From assembly GCA_037387425.1 (NCBI GenBank), contig JARRLC010000024.1:1-33328 (forward strand): 33,328 bases of DNA, given 5' to 3'. Positions within the stretch are counted from its first letter, which is position 1, and each line of letters opens with the position of its first letter. Shown in pieces: positions 8,587 to 15,957 of the stretch. The DNA is from JARRLC01 sp037387425 (lineage in GTDB: Bacteria > Pseudomonadota > Alphaproteobacteria > Rhizobiales > Rhodomicrobiaceae). A program made the position numbers and the translations under genes. The notes below the pieces were generated by a model, which was not told where the DNA came from, made no database searches, and saw only the letters and a list, made by a program, of their open reading frames with translations.

Positions 8587-8865
8587 GTGGCACGGTCAGT
8601 CTCAAAAGGTCCGTTTGTAGACGGGTATTTGTTGAAGAAGGCGGATAAAGCGCGCGAAACGAAGTCGAACGCGGTAATTCGGACGTGGAGCCGACGCTCG
8701 ACGATCCTTCCGCAATTCGTTGGCCTCACCTTCGGCGTCTATAATGGACAGAAGCACGTTCCAGTGCTGGTTTCCGAAGACATGATCGGGCACAAGCTCG
8801 GTGAGTTCTCGCCGACACGCACATATTACGGCCACGGCGCCGACAAAAAGGCGAAGAGGAAGTAA
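8587..8865 (+). CDS. rpsS: 30S ribosomal protein S19
   Basis: S19 is a head protein of the 30S subunit that forms a complex with S13 near the A and P sites. The 92 residues begin with MARSVSKGPFVDGYLL, which fixes a GTG start at 8587, supported by AGGAGAG overlapping the rplB stop codon. The conserved KLGEFSPTRTYYGH segment is near the C-terminus. rplV follows after two bases. Confidence 0.97.
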   Translation: MARSVSKGPFVDGYLLKKADKARETKSNAVIRTWSRRSTILPQFVGLTFGVYNGQKHVPVLVSEDMIGHKLGEFSPTRTYYGHGADKKAKRK

Positions 8866-8867
8866 AC

Positions 8868-9248
8868 ATGGGCAAGCCCAAGACAAAGCGCCAATTGGCC
8901 GATAATGAAGCGAAAGCGGTAACTCGCAATTTGCGTGTCAGCCCGCAGAAGCTGAATTTGGTTGCGGCGATGATCCGCGGGAAGAAAGTTGATACGGCAA
9001 TCGCTGATTTGACGTTCTCGCGCAAACGTATCGCGCAGGATGTCAAGAAGACGCTGCAAACGGCTATCGCAAACGCTGAGAACAACCATGATCTCGATGT
9101 AGATGCGTTGGTTGTTAAAGAAGCGTATGTCGGCAAGAATTTGGTCATGAAGCGCTTCCGTGCGCGTGCCCGTGGCCGTGGCGCCCGCATCTTGAAGCCA
9201 TTCTCTCAGCTCACGGTAGTGGTGAGAGAAGTTGAGGAGTCCGCCTAA
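8868..9248 (+). CDS. rplV: 50S ribosomal protein L22
   Basis: This 126-residue protein has a long beta-hairpin that lines the narrow part of the exit tunnel, where changes give macrolide resistance in other species. The family features RVSPQKLNLVAAMIRGK and the hairpin segment RFRARARGRGARI are visible. A GAGGAAG ribosome-binding site lies within the end of rpsS. Its last base is the first base of the rpsC start (TAATG), so coupling is likely. Confidence 0.97.
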   Translation: MGKPKTKRQLADNEAKAVTRNLRVSPQKLNLVAAMIRGKKVDTAIADLTFSRKRIAQDVKKTLQTAIANAENNHDLDVDALVVKEAYVGKNLVMKRFRARARGRGARILKPFSQLTVVVREVEESA

Positions 9249-9979
9249 TGGGACAAAAGATTAACCCGATTGGCCTGCGTCTTGGCATCAACCGCACCTG
9301 GGAATCACGCTGGTTTGCGGATAGTAAAGAATATGGCCACCTGCTGCAGGAAGATCTGCGCATCAGAAAGTATGTTGCCAAGACACGCCGTCAGGCTGGT
9401 ATTTCCAAGGTCATTATTGAGCGTCCTCACAGGAAGTGCCGTATCACGATTCACACGGCGCGCCCTGGCATTCTGATCGGCAAGAAGGGCACAGATATTG
9501 AGAAGCTGCGCGGCGAACTAGCTGCAATGACTTCCTCAGAAGTGCATCTGAATATCGTCGAAGTGCGCAAGCCAGAAATTGACGCCACGCTGGTTGCAGA
9601 AGGTATTGCGCAGCAGCTTGAACGTCGTGTCGCTTTCCGTCGCGCCATGAAGCGCGCTGTGCAATCCGCGCTGCGTCTTGGTGGGCTGGGCATCCGTATT
9701 AACTGTGCTGGTCGTCTGGGCGGCGCTGAAATCGCCCGCATGGAATGGTATCGTGAAGGTCGTGTGCCGCTGCATACTCTGCGCGCTAATATCGACTATG
9801 GCACAGCGCTGGCTTCTACGGCTTATGGCATCATTGGCATTAAGGTTTGGATTTTCAAAGGCGAAATCCTCGAACACGATCCGATGGCGCAGGAACGCCT
9901 AGCGCTTGAAGTTCAAGAAAGCGGCGGTTCTGGAGGCTCGCGTGGACGGCGCGACTCGAATTCAGGAGCCAACGCTTAA
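9248..9979 (+). CDS. rpsC: 30S ribosomal protein S3
   Basis: S3 forms part of the mRNA entry tunnel and its helicase site. The 243 residues start MGQKINPIGLRLG and contain a KH domain with the GxxG loop GKKG at 78-81. The C-terminal domain carries GRLGGAEIARMEWYREGRVPLHT. The last 20 residues are a Gly/Ser-rich tail of low complexity. It overlaps rplV by one base. A 162-base gap with two palindromes separates it from rplP, which is unusual because these genes normally almost touch. Confidence 0.97.
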   Translation: MGQKINPIGLRLGINRTWESRWFADSKEYGHLLQEDLRIRKYVAKTRRQAGISKVIIERPHRKCRITIHTARPGILIGKKGTDIEKLRGELAAMTSSEVHLNIVEVRKPEIDATLVAEGIAQQLERRVAFRRAMKRAVQSALRLGGLGIRINCAGRLGGAEIARMEWYREGRVPLHTLRANIDYGTALASTAYGIIGIKVWIFKGEILEHDPMAQERLALEVQESGGSGGSRGRRDSNSGANA

Positions 9980-10005
9980 AGGTTTAAAGCGCTTTCAGGC
10001 GTAGT

Positions 10006-10046
10006 AGAGCAACGCTAGTCTGGTTGTAATCAGATAACACTGCTCT
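10006..10046. repeat. Imperfect palindrome, copy 1 (rpsC-rplP gap)
   Basis: The outer arms AGAGCA and TGCTCT pair, as do the inner arms TCTGGTT and AATCAGA around a two-base centre. Partly paired bases with a one-base bulge lie between. It is preceded by GCGCTTTCAG (9990-9999), which also occurs in the rpoA-rplQ gap at 20365. The right half reads like that of the other members of this family. Confidence 0.55.
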
Positions 10047-10082
10047 CGTTCGCCGGATATGAAGGCGTGTAAAGCAAGGAGT

Positions 10083-10124
10083 TAGAGCATTTATCGTTAG
10101 CTTGTGTGAACGGATAATGCTCTA
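10083..10124. repeat. Imperfect palindrome, copy 2 (rpsC-rplP gap)
   Basis: TAGAGCATTTATCGTT (10083-10098) pairs with AACGGATAATGCTCTA (10109-10124) at 14 of 16 positions around a 10-base loop. The right arm with its flank, GTGAACGGATAATGCTCTAG, is nearly the same as the 20414-20435 element. It ends 17 bases before rplP. TAGAGCAT...ATGCTCTA palindromes of this kind are common between genes in Hyphomicrobiales, as I recall them. Confidence 0.65.
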
Positions 10125-10141
10125 GGCTAAGGGGCACAGCG

Positions 10142-10576
10142 ATGCTGCAACCGAAAAAAATGAAATTCCGCAAGGTCCATAAGGGCCGAAATCGCGGAAA
10201 CGCCAAAGGCGGTTTTGCGCTGAATTTTGGCTCATATGGGCTTAAAGCTCTTGAGCCGGAGCGTGTGACTGCCCGTCAGATCGAAGCGGCTCGCCGTGCT
10301 ATTACGCGTCAGATGAAACGTGCTGGCCGTGTCTGGATTCGGATATTCCCAGACGTACCAGTGTCGAAAAAGCCGATCGAAGTTCGTATGGGTAAAGGTA
10401 AGGGCTCGCCTGAATTCTGGGCTTGCCGCGTAAAGCCTGGCCGCATCATGTTCGAAATTGACGGTGTGCCTGATGTTATCGCACGTGAGGCGCTGAGACT
10501 CGGGGCAGCGAAGCTTCCGATCAAGACGCGCATTATCGTTCGTCCAGGCGAAATCGCCGCACCGGCTAAAGCATAG
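10142..10576 (+). CDS. rplP: 50S ribosomal protein L16
   Basis: L16 helps position tRNA in the A and P sites. The 144 residues start with the family sequence MLQPKKMKFRKVHKGR. The loop VRMGKGKG at 81-88 contains Arg82, equivalent to the hydroxylated Arg81 of E. coli. The C-terminus is a few residues longer than the 137 or so typical of the family. It follows the palindrome-filled gap after rpsC, and rpmC starts 17 bases downstream. Confidence 0.97.
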   Translation: MLQPKKMKFRKVHKGRNRGNAKGGFALNFGSYGLKALEPERVTARQIEAARRAITRQMKRAGRVWIRIFPDVPVSKKPIEVRMGKGKGSPEFWACRVKPGRIMFEIDGVPDVIAREALRLGAAKLPIKTRIIVRPGEIAAPAKA

Positions 10577-10593
10577 AAAAGGGGCATAGCGCG

Positions 10594-10803
10594 ATGAAAA
10601 AGATTAGTGAAGTTCGCGACATGACACCCGATCAGCTTAACGATGAGCTGGTGCGACTGAAGCGTGAGCAATTTAATCTGCGGTTTCAGAAGGCTACGGG
10701 GCAGCTTGAGAATACGGCGCGTGTGCGCGCAGTTCGTCGCGCTGTCGCACGTGTAAAGACAGTGACCCAGCAAAAGGCATCTGCCGGTGGGGCCACTGAA
10801 TAA
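10594..10803 (+). CDS. rpmC: 50S ribosomal protein L29
   Basis: This 69-residue, two-helix protein sits near the tunnel exit beside L23. The segments LNDELVRLKREQFNLRFQ and ENTARVRAVRRAVARVKT are typical. An AGGGGCA sequence precedes the ATG by a suitable distance. A 72-base gap separates it from rpsQ, wider than the overlap or contact seen in many genomes. Confidence 0.96.
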   Translation: MKKISEVRDMTPDQLNDELVRLKREQFNLRFQKATGQLENTARVRAVRRAVARVKTVTQQKASAGGATE

Positions 10804-10875
10804 TCTGAGACGGTAACAAGGAACAAAGGGTCGCGCTGGCGCCCCGGTAACGTAGCGAATAGGACATCAAGGGCT

Positions 10876-11121
10876 ATGCCGAAGCGCATTCTCCAAGGCG
10901 TCGTGGTCTCTGACAAGAACGAGAAGACCGTTGTGGTGCAGATCGAACGACGTTTCACGCATCCGGTGATGAAGAAAACCGTGCGTTTGACTAAGAAATA
11001 TCACGCCCATGACGAAAGCAACGCCTGTAAAAAGGGGGATATGGTGCGCATTGAGGAATGCTCGCCTGTCTCAAAGAAGAAGAGATGGGTGGTAATGGCG
11101 CAAGACAGCCAAACCGGATGA
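10876..11121 (+). CDS. rpsQ: 30S ribosomal protein S17
   Basis: This 81-residue OB-fold protein binds the 5' domain of 16S rRNA early in assembly. The start MPKRILQGVVVSDKNEKTVVV and the motif VRIEECSPVSKKKRWVV are clear. The downstream 87-base gap before rplN holds a GC-rich hairpin. Confidence 0.97.
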   Translation: MPKRILQGVVVSDKNEKTVVVQIERRFTHPVMKKTVRLTKKYHAHDESNACKKGDMVRIEECSPVSKKKRWVVMAQDSQTG

Positions 11122-11165
11122 GGAAGTGGCGCGCAACTTAAGCGTATAAATTTCCGCATGCGGCG

Positions 11166-11184
11166 GCTCGCTGGGCCAGCGGGC
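11166..11184 (+). promoter_or_regulatory. GC-rich hairpin between rpsQ and rplN
   Basis: GCTCGCTG (11166-11173) pairs with CAGCGGGC (11177-11184) over a three-base loop, with one G-T pair. It lies 24 bases before the rplN start and just upstream of its ribosome-binding site. There is no T run. A processing or attenuation site is possible but unproven. Confidence 0.35.
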
Positions 11185-11208
11185 TAAAATCTTTAAGGAT
11201 TGTGTAAA

Positions 11209-11577
11209 ATGATACAGATGCAAACTAACTTGGAAGTCGCCGATAATTCCGGCGCTCGCCGTGTGCAGTGCATCAAAGTGCTAGGTGGTTCGATGCGCCG
11301 CTTTGCTCACGTGGGGGACATCATCGTTGTCAGCGTGAAAGAAGCGATACCGCGCGGCAAGGTGAAAAAAGGCCAGGTGATGAAAGCCGTCGTCGTGCGC
11401 ACGCGCAAGGCGGTTCGCCGGGCAGATGGTAGCGTTATACGCTTTGATCGCAACGCCGCTGTACTGCTCAACAACCAGAAAGAACCGGTTGGCACTCGCA
11501 TCTTTGGCCCTGTTCCGCGCGAATTGCGCGCCAAGCAGTTTACCAAGATTATTTCGCTCGCCCCAGAGGTATTGTGA
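11209..11577 (+). CDS. rplN: 50S ribosomal protein L14
   Basis: L14 takes part in the bridge to the 30S subunit. The family sequence MIQMQTNLEVADNSGARR sets the start at 11209 and gives 122 residues, the standard length; AAGGAT eight bases upstream supports it. An upstream in-frame codon that adds three residues is less likely. The stop TGA shares its last base with the ATG of rplX. This gene opens the spc section. Confidence 0.97.
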   Translation: MIQMQTNLEVADNSGARRVQCIKVLGGSMRRFAHVGDIIVVSVKEAIPRGKVKKGQVMKAVVVRTRKAVRRADGSVIRFDRNAAVLLNNQKEPVGTRIFGPVPRELRAKQFTKIISLAPEVL

Positions 11578-11897
11578 TGGTGAAGTTGAAGATCAAAAAA
11601 GGCGACAAAGTCGTCGTCATCGCTGGGCGCGATAAAGGCAAACAGGGCGAAGTGCTTAAAGTGCTTCCTGCTGAAAATCGCGCGGTGGTCAATGGCGTTA
11701 ATGTTGTGCGCCGCCATCAGAAGCAAAGTGCGAAACAAGAAGGCGGCATCATTTCGAAAGAAGCCCCGATCAACGTTTCGAACCTTGCGATTGAAGATCC
11801 GAAAGACGGCCAGCCCAGCCGCGTCGGTTTCAAGATTTTGGACGATGGACGCAAGGTGCGCGTTGCCAAGCGTTCGGGAGAAGTGATCGATGACTGA
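11577..11897 (+). CDS. rplX: 50S ribosomal protein L24
   Basis: L24 is an early assembly protein near the tunnel exit and contains a KOW domain. The 106 residues begin MVKLKIKKGDKVVVIAGRDKGKQG, in which the KOW motif is plain. I chose the ATG at 11577, which overlaps the rplN stop by one base, over an in-frame GTG one codon upstream. The 3' end overlaps the rplE start by eight bases, so these genes are probably translationally coupled. Confidence 0.95.
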   Translation: MVKLKIKKGDKVVVIAGRDKGKQGEVLKVLPAENRAVVNGVNVVRRHQKQSAKQEGGIISKEAPINVSNLAIEDPKDGQPSRVGFKILDDGRKVRVAKRSGEVIDD

Positions 11898-12447
11898 AGC
11901 AGCCTATGTTCCACGGCTGAAACGCCAGTACGACGAAAAAATTCGCGACGCGCTGGCGAAGGAATTCAGCTACAAGAACCCGATGCAAATCCCGCGTCTC
12001 GACAAGATTGTGCTCAACATGGGCATTGGCGAGGCGACGGCAGACCGCAAGAAGGTAGACTCTGCGTCACGTGACTTAGCGCTCATAGCTGGACAACAGC
12101 CGGTATTGACACGCGCGCGCAAGTCTATTGCCACATTTAAGCTGCGTGACGGCATGCCAATTGGCGCCAAGGTCACACTGCGGCGCGGTCGAATGTACGA
12201 GTTCATGGACCGACTGATCACCATCGCTTTGCCGCGTATGAAAGACTTTCGTGGTCTAAACGCTAAGAGTTTCGATGGTCGAGGCAATTATGCCATGGGT
12301 ATCAAGGAACATATCGTTTTTCCCGAAGTCGATTACGACAAAGTGGATTCGATTTGGGGCATGGATATCATCGTTTGCACGACAGCCAATTCAGACGATG
12401 AGGCTCGCGCTCTTTTGACACAGTTTAACTTTCCGTTCCGCAAATAA
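11890..12447 (+). CDS. rplE: 50S ribosomal protein L5
   Basis: This 185-residue protein binds 5S rRNA in the central protuberance. The features IPRLDKIVLNMGIGEA, the RKSIATFKLRDGMPIGAKVTLR region and the GNYAMGIKEHIVFPE segment are present. Its start lies inside the end of rplX. rpsN follows after 37 bases with its own ribosome-binding site. Confidence 0.97.
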   Translation: MTEAAYVPRLKRQYDEKIRDALAKEFSYKNPMQIPRLDKIVLNMGIGEATADRKKVDSASRDLALIAGQQPVLTRARKSIATFKLRDGMPIGAKVTLRRGRMYEFMDRLITIALPRMKDFRGLNAKSFDGRGNYAMGIKEHIVFPEVDYDKVDSIWGMDIIVCTTANSDDEARALLTQFNFPFRK

Positions 12448-12484
12448 GACAGCAGATCAGTCAGCGGACGAGGAGAAAAGAAGC

Positions 12485-12790
12485 ATGGCGAAAACCAGCA
12501 TGGTGGAGCGAGACCGTAAGCGCCGAGCGCTCGCCAAGAAATACGCATCGCGGAGAGAGACGCTGAAGGCGAAGGCGAGTGATGAGAGCCTGCCGATGGA
12601 AGAACGCTTCCAGGCCCGGCTCAAGCTTGCAAAGCTTCCGCGGAATTCAGCAAAGTGCCGGCAGAGAAACCGCTGTGAGGTTTCAGGCCGTCCGCGCGGA
12701 TATTATAGGAAACTGAAGCTCTCTCGTGTGGCACTCCGGGAATTGTCCTCAAATGGACTTGTTCCTGGCATGGTCAAGTCTAGCTGGTAA
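12485..12790 (+). CDS. rpsN: 30S ribosomal protein S14
   Basis: S14 belongs to the 30S head. At 101 residues it is the long form without the paired CxxC zinc ribbon; single cysteines occur in SAKCRQRNRCEVSGRPRG. The start MAKTSMVERDRKRR is supported by an AGGAG at 12471-12475. The C-terminus ends in the conserved GLVPGMVKSSW. It lies between rplE and rpsH as in the canonical spc order. Confidence 0.97.
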   Translation: MAKTSMVERDRKRRALAKKYASRRETLKAKASDESLPMEERFQARLKLAKLPRNSAKCRQRNRCEVSGRPRGYYRKLKLSRVALRELSSNGLVPGMVKSSW

Positions 12791-12802
12791 AGGGGTAAGG
12801 AA

Positions 12803-13201
12803 ATGACTGTTTCAGATCCCCTGGGGGATATGCTGACCCGCATTCGCAACGCTCAGATGCGGAGCCGCTCCAAAGTGGTGACACCCGCATCGAAATTGCG
12901 CGAACGCGTTCTTGAGGTGTTGCGCGAAGAAGGGTATATCCGCGGTTACACGCGAGTAGATTATGACGGTGGCAAAGCCGAGCTTGAGATCGAATTGAAG
13001 TATTTCGATGGTCATCCGGTGATCCGCGAACTTAAGCGCGTTTCCTCGCCGGGACGTCGGGTTTATTCGTCTGTTAACGAGATACCTACCATTGCTAACG
13101 GCTTGGGCGTTGCAATCCTTTCGACGCCGAAAGGGGTTATGTCTGATAACCGCGCTCGCCAGGAAAATGTTGGCGGTGAGGTGCTTTGCAGCGTGTTCTA
13201 A
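12803..13201 (+). CDS. rpsH: 30S ribosomal protein S8
   Basis: This 132-residue protein binds the central domain of 16S rRNA. The N-terminus MTVSDPLGDMLTRIRNAQM and the C-terminal GGEVLCSVF are typical, and the length is standard. In E. coli S8 represses the spc operon by binding at the rplX-rplE junction; here those genes overlap and no such site was identified. A 121-base gap to rplF follows. Confidence 0.97.
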   Translation: MTVSDPLGDMLTRIRNAQMRSRSKVVTPASKLRERVLEVLREEGYIRGYTRVDYDGGKAELEIELKYFDGHPVIRELKRVSSPGRRVYSSVNEIPTIANGLGVAILSTPKGVMSDNRARQENVGGEVLCSVF

Positions 13202-13269
13202 AGCCGGGTGCAGCCCGTCCGTTAAATTGCCGGGGTCATCAATAACGGCCGTGGCCACTTGAAAAATAC

Positions 13270-13294
13270 GCTGCGATGTTCACTAGATCGCGGC
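13270..13294 (+). promoter_or_regulatory. Stem-loop between rpsH and rplF
   Basis: GCTGCGAT (13270-13277) pairs with ATCGCGGC (13287-13294), with one G-T pair and a nine-base loop. It lies about 30 bases before the rplF start. The function is unknown. Confidence 0.3.
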
Positions 13295-13322
13295 AGGTTA
13301 ATTGAAGTGAAAGGCTTGGACC

Positions 13323-13859
13323 ATGTCCAGGATTGGAAAAAAACCGGTGCCCGTGCCAAGCGGCGTAACTGCGACCATCAACGGTCAGCACGTGTCCGTG
13401 AAAGGCCCGAAAGGCGAATTGTCGCTCACAATGATTGACGATGTGAGCGTCAAAATGGGCGAAAGTGGCATTGAGGTTACCCCTCGTGACGACAGCAAGC
13501 GCGCTCGTTCCATGTGGGGAATGTCACGCACGCTGGTGGAAAATTTGATCGAAGGGGTTTCCAAAGGCTTTTCCAAAACGTTGGAAATCACCGGTGTCGG
13601 TTACCGCGCCGCGATGAAGGGCAAGGATTTGCAGCTTCAACTCGGCTATAGCCATGATCTGGTGTACCAGGTTCCAGAAGGCATCCAGGTTGCTTGCACA
13701 AAGCCCACGGAAATCGTCGTGAGCGGCATTGATAAGGCGAAGGTCGGGCAGGTAGCTGCTGAAATTCGTAACTATCGCAAGCCGGAGCCTTATAAAGGCA
13801 AGGGCGTGAAATACGCTGGCGAATATATCTTCCGTAAGGAAGGTAAGAAGAAGAAATAG
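13323..13859 (+). CDS. rplF: 50S ribosomal protein L6
   Basis: L6 is a two-domain protein near the factor-binding site of the 50S subunit. The 178 residues begin MSRIGKKPVPVPSGVT, and the second domain contains GVGYRAAMKGKDLQLQLGYSH and the C-terminal NYRKPEPYKGKGVKY motif. The length is normal. rplR follows after 12 bases. Confidence 0.97.
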   Translation: MSRIGKKPVPVPSGVTATINGQHVSVKGPKGELSLTMIDDVSVKMGESGIEVTPRDDSKRARSMWGMSRTLVENLIEGVSKGFSKTLEITGVGYRAAMKGKDLQLQLGYSHDLVYQVPEGIQVACTKPTEIVVSGIDKAKVGQVAAEIRNYRKPEPYKGKGVKYAGEYIFRKEGKKKK

Positions 13860-13871
13860 TGGAGACAGGCT

Positions 13872-14234
13872 ATGCCCGCTACCAATACAAATTTTGCCCG
13901 GCGGAAAGTGCGTGTCCGCAAGGTCGTGCGGCGAGCCTCAAATGGCCGTGCGCGTCTTTCGGTCTTCCGCTCTTCGAAGCAGATTTATGCGCAAGTCATT
14001 GATGATGCGAAGGGGCATACGGTTGCTTCCGCGTCAACACTTGACAAGGAATTAGCTGGAAAGCTGAAGACTGGCGCTGATACGGCTGCTGCTGCCGAAG
14101 TAGGCAAGCTGGTTGCCGCTCGCGCGGTCGCAGCTGGCGTTACAACGGTCGTGTTCGATCGTGGCGGCTACATGTTTCATGGTCGCGTCAAGGCGCTGGC
14201 TGACGCCGCTCGCGAAGGCGGTCTGAGCTTTTAG
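13872..14234 (+). CDS. rplR: 50S ribosomal protein L18
   Basis: This 120-residue protein binds 5S rRNA with L5 in the central protuberance. The segments RLSVFRSSKQIYAQVIDD and the C-terminal FDRGGYMFHGRVKALADAARE mark the family. A GTGGAGACAGG stretch before the ATG provides the ribosome-binding site. A palindromic element starts three bases after its stop. Confidence 0.97.
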   Translation: MPATNTNFARRKVRVRKVVRRASNGRARLSVFRSSKQIYAQVIDDAKGHTVASASTLDKELAGKLKTGADTAAAAEVGKLVAARAVAAGVTTVVFDRGGYMFHGRVKALADAAREGGLSF

Positions 14235-14236
14235 TG

Positions 14237-14278
14237 GATCAAATTTGGCGTTTTTATAAATGCCAAGCGAACTTGATC
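14237..14278. repeat. Palindromic element between rplR and rpsE
   Basis: The outer arms GATCAA (14237-14242) and TTGATC (14273-14278) pair, and the inner arms TTGGC (14245-14249) and GCCAA (14262-14266) form a nested stem with a T- and A-rich centre. It starts right after rplR and lies in a 129-base gap. It differs in sequence from the TAGAGCA-type palindromes, so it may be a separate element or an attenuator. Confidence 0.45.
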
Positions 14279-14363
14279 TGTCAGTAATGAAACTTGGGGT
14301 TTGAAGCATTAATTTCGAATCACCAGTATTGACACATATCTAAGTAGACGAAAGGGATCAGCA

Positions 14364-14939
14364 GTGGCACGATCACCGCGAGAACGAGACCGCGAAGAAC
14401 GCGACAGCGAATTCGTCGATAAGCTCGTTCACATCAACCGCGTCGCAAAGGTCGTCAAAGGTGGCCGGCGCTTTGGCTTTGCCGCGCTGGTCGTTGTGGG
14501 CGATCAAAAAGGGCGAGTAGGTTTTGGACATGGCAAGGCGCGCGAAGTGCCGGAAGCCATCCGTAAAGCGAACGAGTCCGCAAGACGCAGCTTGTTGAAA
14601 GTGCCGCTTCGTGAAGGCCGTACGCTTCATCACGATGTGACAGGCCATCACGGTGCAGGGCACGTTGTTCTCCGTGCGGCGCCTCCGGGGACGGGGATTA
14701 TCGCTGGCGGTCCGATGCGCGCAGTTTTCGAAACACTGGGCATTCAGGATGTGGTGGCTAAATCAACTGGCACATCCAATCCTTACAACATGATCCGCGC
14801 TACTTTTGACGCTCTGCGTCATGAAGACAGTCCACGTAGCGTCGCCGCACGCCGTGGCAAAAAGGTGAGCGAGATCGTCGCACGCCGCCGGGATCATGCT
14901 GAAGGCGCTACAGCAGCACCAGCGGCACAAGAAGCCTGA
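14364..14939 (+). CDS. rpsE: 30S ribosomal protein S5
   Basis: S5 acts in decoding accuracy and in the mRNA entry channel. The 191 residues start with a GTG (MARSPRERDREERD), and AAAGGG about 10 bases upstream supports it. The segment RRFGFAALVVVGDQKGRVGFGHGKA is typical, as is the loop near GTGIIAGGPMRAVFE. The last 20 residues form an Ala-rich tail usual in this class. A 21-base spacer separates it from rpmD. Confidence 0.97.
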   Translation: MARSPRERDREERDSEFVDKLVHINRVAKVVKGGRRFGFAALVVVGDQKGRVGFGHGKAREVPEAIRKANESARRSLLKVPLREGRTLHHDVTGHHGAGHVVLRAAPPGTGIIAGGPMRAVFETLGIQDVVAKSTGTSNPYNMIRATFDALRHEDSPRSVAARRGKKVSEIVARRRDHAEGATAAPAAQEA

Positions 14940-14960
14940 CTGGCTGGAGGAGCTTGAGAT

Positions 14961-15194
14961 ATGACCGCGAAATCGGGAAAAGCAACGAAAGCCGCCAATA
15001 AAGGCAAGACGCTGGTGGTCGAGCAAACGGGCAGTCCGATTCGCTGCCCAGCGCATCAACGCGAAACGTTGGTTGGTTTGGGATTGAACAAGATCGGCCG
15101 GAAACGCGAAATGCCGGATAATCCGGCCATCCGTGGGATGATCCGCAAGGTGAGCCATCTGGTGCGCATCGTTGAAGAACCGGCCGCGAAATAG
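14961..15194 (+). CDS. rpmD: 50S ribosomal protein L30
   Basis: This small protein usually has about 60 residues; here it has 77, because of a basic N-terminal extension of about 15 residues (MTAKSGKATKAANKGK) before the family core VVEQTGSPIRCPAHQRETL. The core pattern GLGLNKIGRKREMPD and IRGMIRKVSHLVRIV is intact. No better internal start is seen, and a GGAGGAG ribosome-binding site lies just upstream, so the extension appears real. Confidence 0.95.
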   Translation: MTAKSGKATKAANKGKTLVVEQTGSPIRCPAHQRETLVGLGLNKIGRKREMPDNPAIRGMIRKVSHLVRIVEEPAAK

Positions 15195-15231
15195 CGGCCT
15201 TTGAACTTATTGAAGCTTTAGGGGCGGGCAG

Positions 15232-15762
15232 ATGCAGCTCAACGAACTTAAAGATACAGACGGCGCGACGAAATCGCGCAAGCGCGTTGGCCGTGGCATC
15301 GGCTCCGGCTTGGGTAAAACGGCTGGGCGTGGTTATAAAGGGCAGAAATCGCGCTCTGGTGTGGCTATCAATGGCTTCGAAGGCGGCCAGATGCCAATCC
15401 ACATGCGTATGCCGAAGCGTGGTTTCAATAAGCCGAATCGCCTGAAATTCTCCGTGGTGAACCTCGACAGTGTGCAAATTGCTATCGACGCTGGGAAGCT
15501 TGATGCGAAGGCTGTGATCAATGTTGAGGCGTTGATTGGCGCTGGGCTGGTCCGCCGCAAGCTGGATGGCGTGCGCCTCTTAGGTCGTGGTGAGCTGAAG
15601 GCGAAAGCCTCGTTCGAGGTTGCAGGCGCCACGGATAGCGCTATCAAGGCGGTGGAAGCCGCTGGCGGGGCTGTAACAGTTTTGCGGCCTGCAAAAGAAG
15701 AGCCGGAAGCGGCTGAACAGGATTCGAAGAAGACGAAGAAAACTGCTGCGAAGAAAAAGTAA
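15232..15762 (+). CDS. rplO: 50S ribosomal protein L15
   Basis: L15 is a late assembly protein of the 50S subunit. The 176 residues begin MQLNELKDTDGATKSRKRVG and carry the Gly-rich RNA-binding region GRGIGSGLGKTAGRGYKGQKSR. The last 30 residues are a Glu/Lys/Ala tail (ending SKKTKKTAAKKK) longer than in E. coli, as in many alphaproteobacteria. A 195-base gap with two hairpins follows before secY. Confidence 0.96.
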   Translation: MQLNELKDTDGATKSRKRVGRGIGSGLGKTAGRGYKGQKSRSGVAINGFEGGQMPIHMRMPKRGFNKPNRLKFSVVNLDSVQIAIDAGKLDAKAVINVEALIGAGLVRRKLDGVRLLGRGELKAKASFEVAGATDSAIKAVEAAGGAVTVLRPAKEEPEAAEQDSKKTKKTAAKKK

Positions 15763-15768
15763 CGCTTG

Positions 15769-15791
15769 AGCTTTTGTTATCAGCAAAAGCT
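15769..15791 (+). terminator. Hairpin after rplO
   Basis: AGCTTTTG (15769-15776) and CAAAAGCT (15784-15791) are perfect complements around a seven-base loop, six bases after the rplO stop. No T run follows, so it may be a partial terminator or an mRNA-stabilising structure. Confidence 0.35.
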
Positions 15792-15833
15792 GTGTGGCAA
15801 TAGCTTCGTTCTTTCAATGGCAAGGTTTCTTCA

Positions 15834-15864
15834 GCCCGCTTTGTCTTTATCTGGCAAGGCGGGC
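15834..15864 (+). promoter_or_regulatory. GC-rich stem-loop upstream of secY
   Basis: GCCCGCTTTG (15834-15843) pairs with CAAGGCGGGC (15855-15864), with one G-T pair and an 11-base loop. It lies about 95 bases before secY. With the hairpin at 15769 it could set the ratio of ribosomal to translocase transcripts; that is inference. Confidence 0.35.
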
Positions 15865-15957
15865 GTAGGTCATTGGCTTATGTAACGATTTCTGGCGCTT
15901 GATTGCTGGAGATCGCGGTGGTGCAAACGGCGCATCCCAGGCTTTGGAGTTCTCCTC

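Noticed and set aside
15834..15864. Rho-independent terminator before secY
   Set aside because: The stem is good, but no T run follows on the plus strand, so I list it only as a stem-loop.
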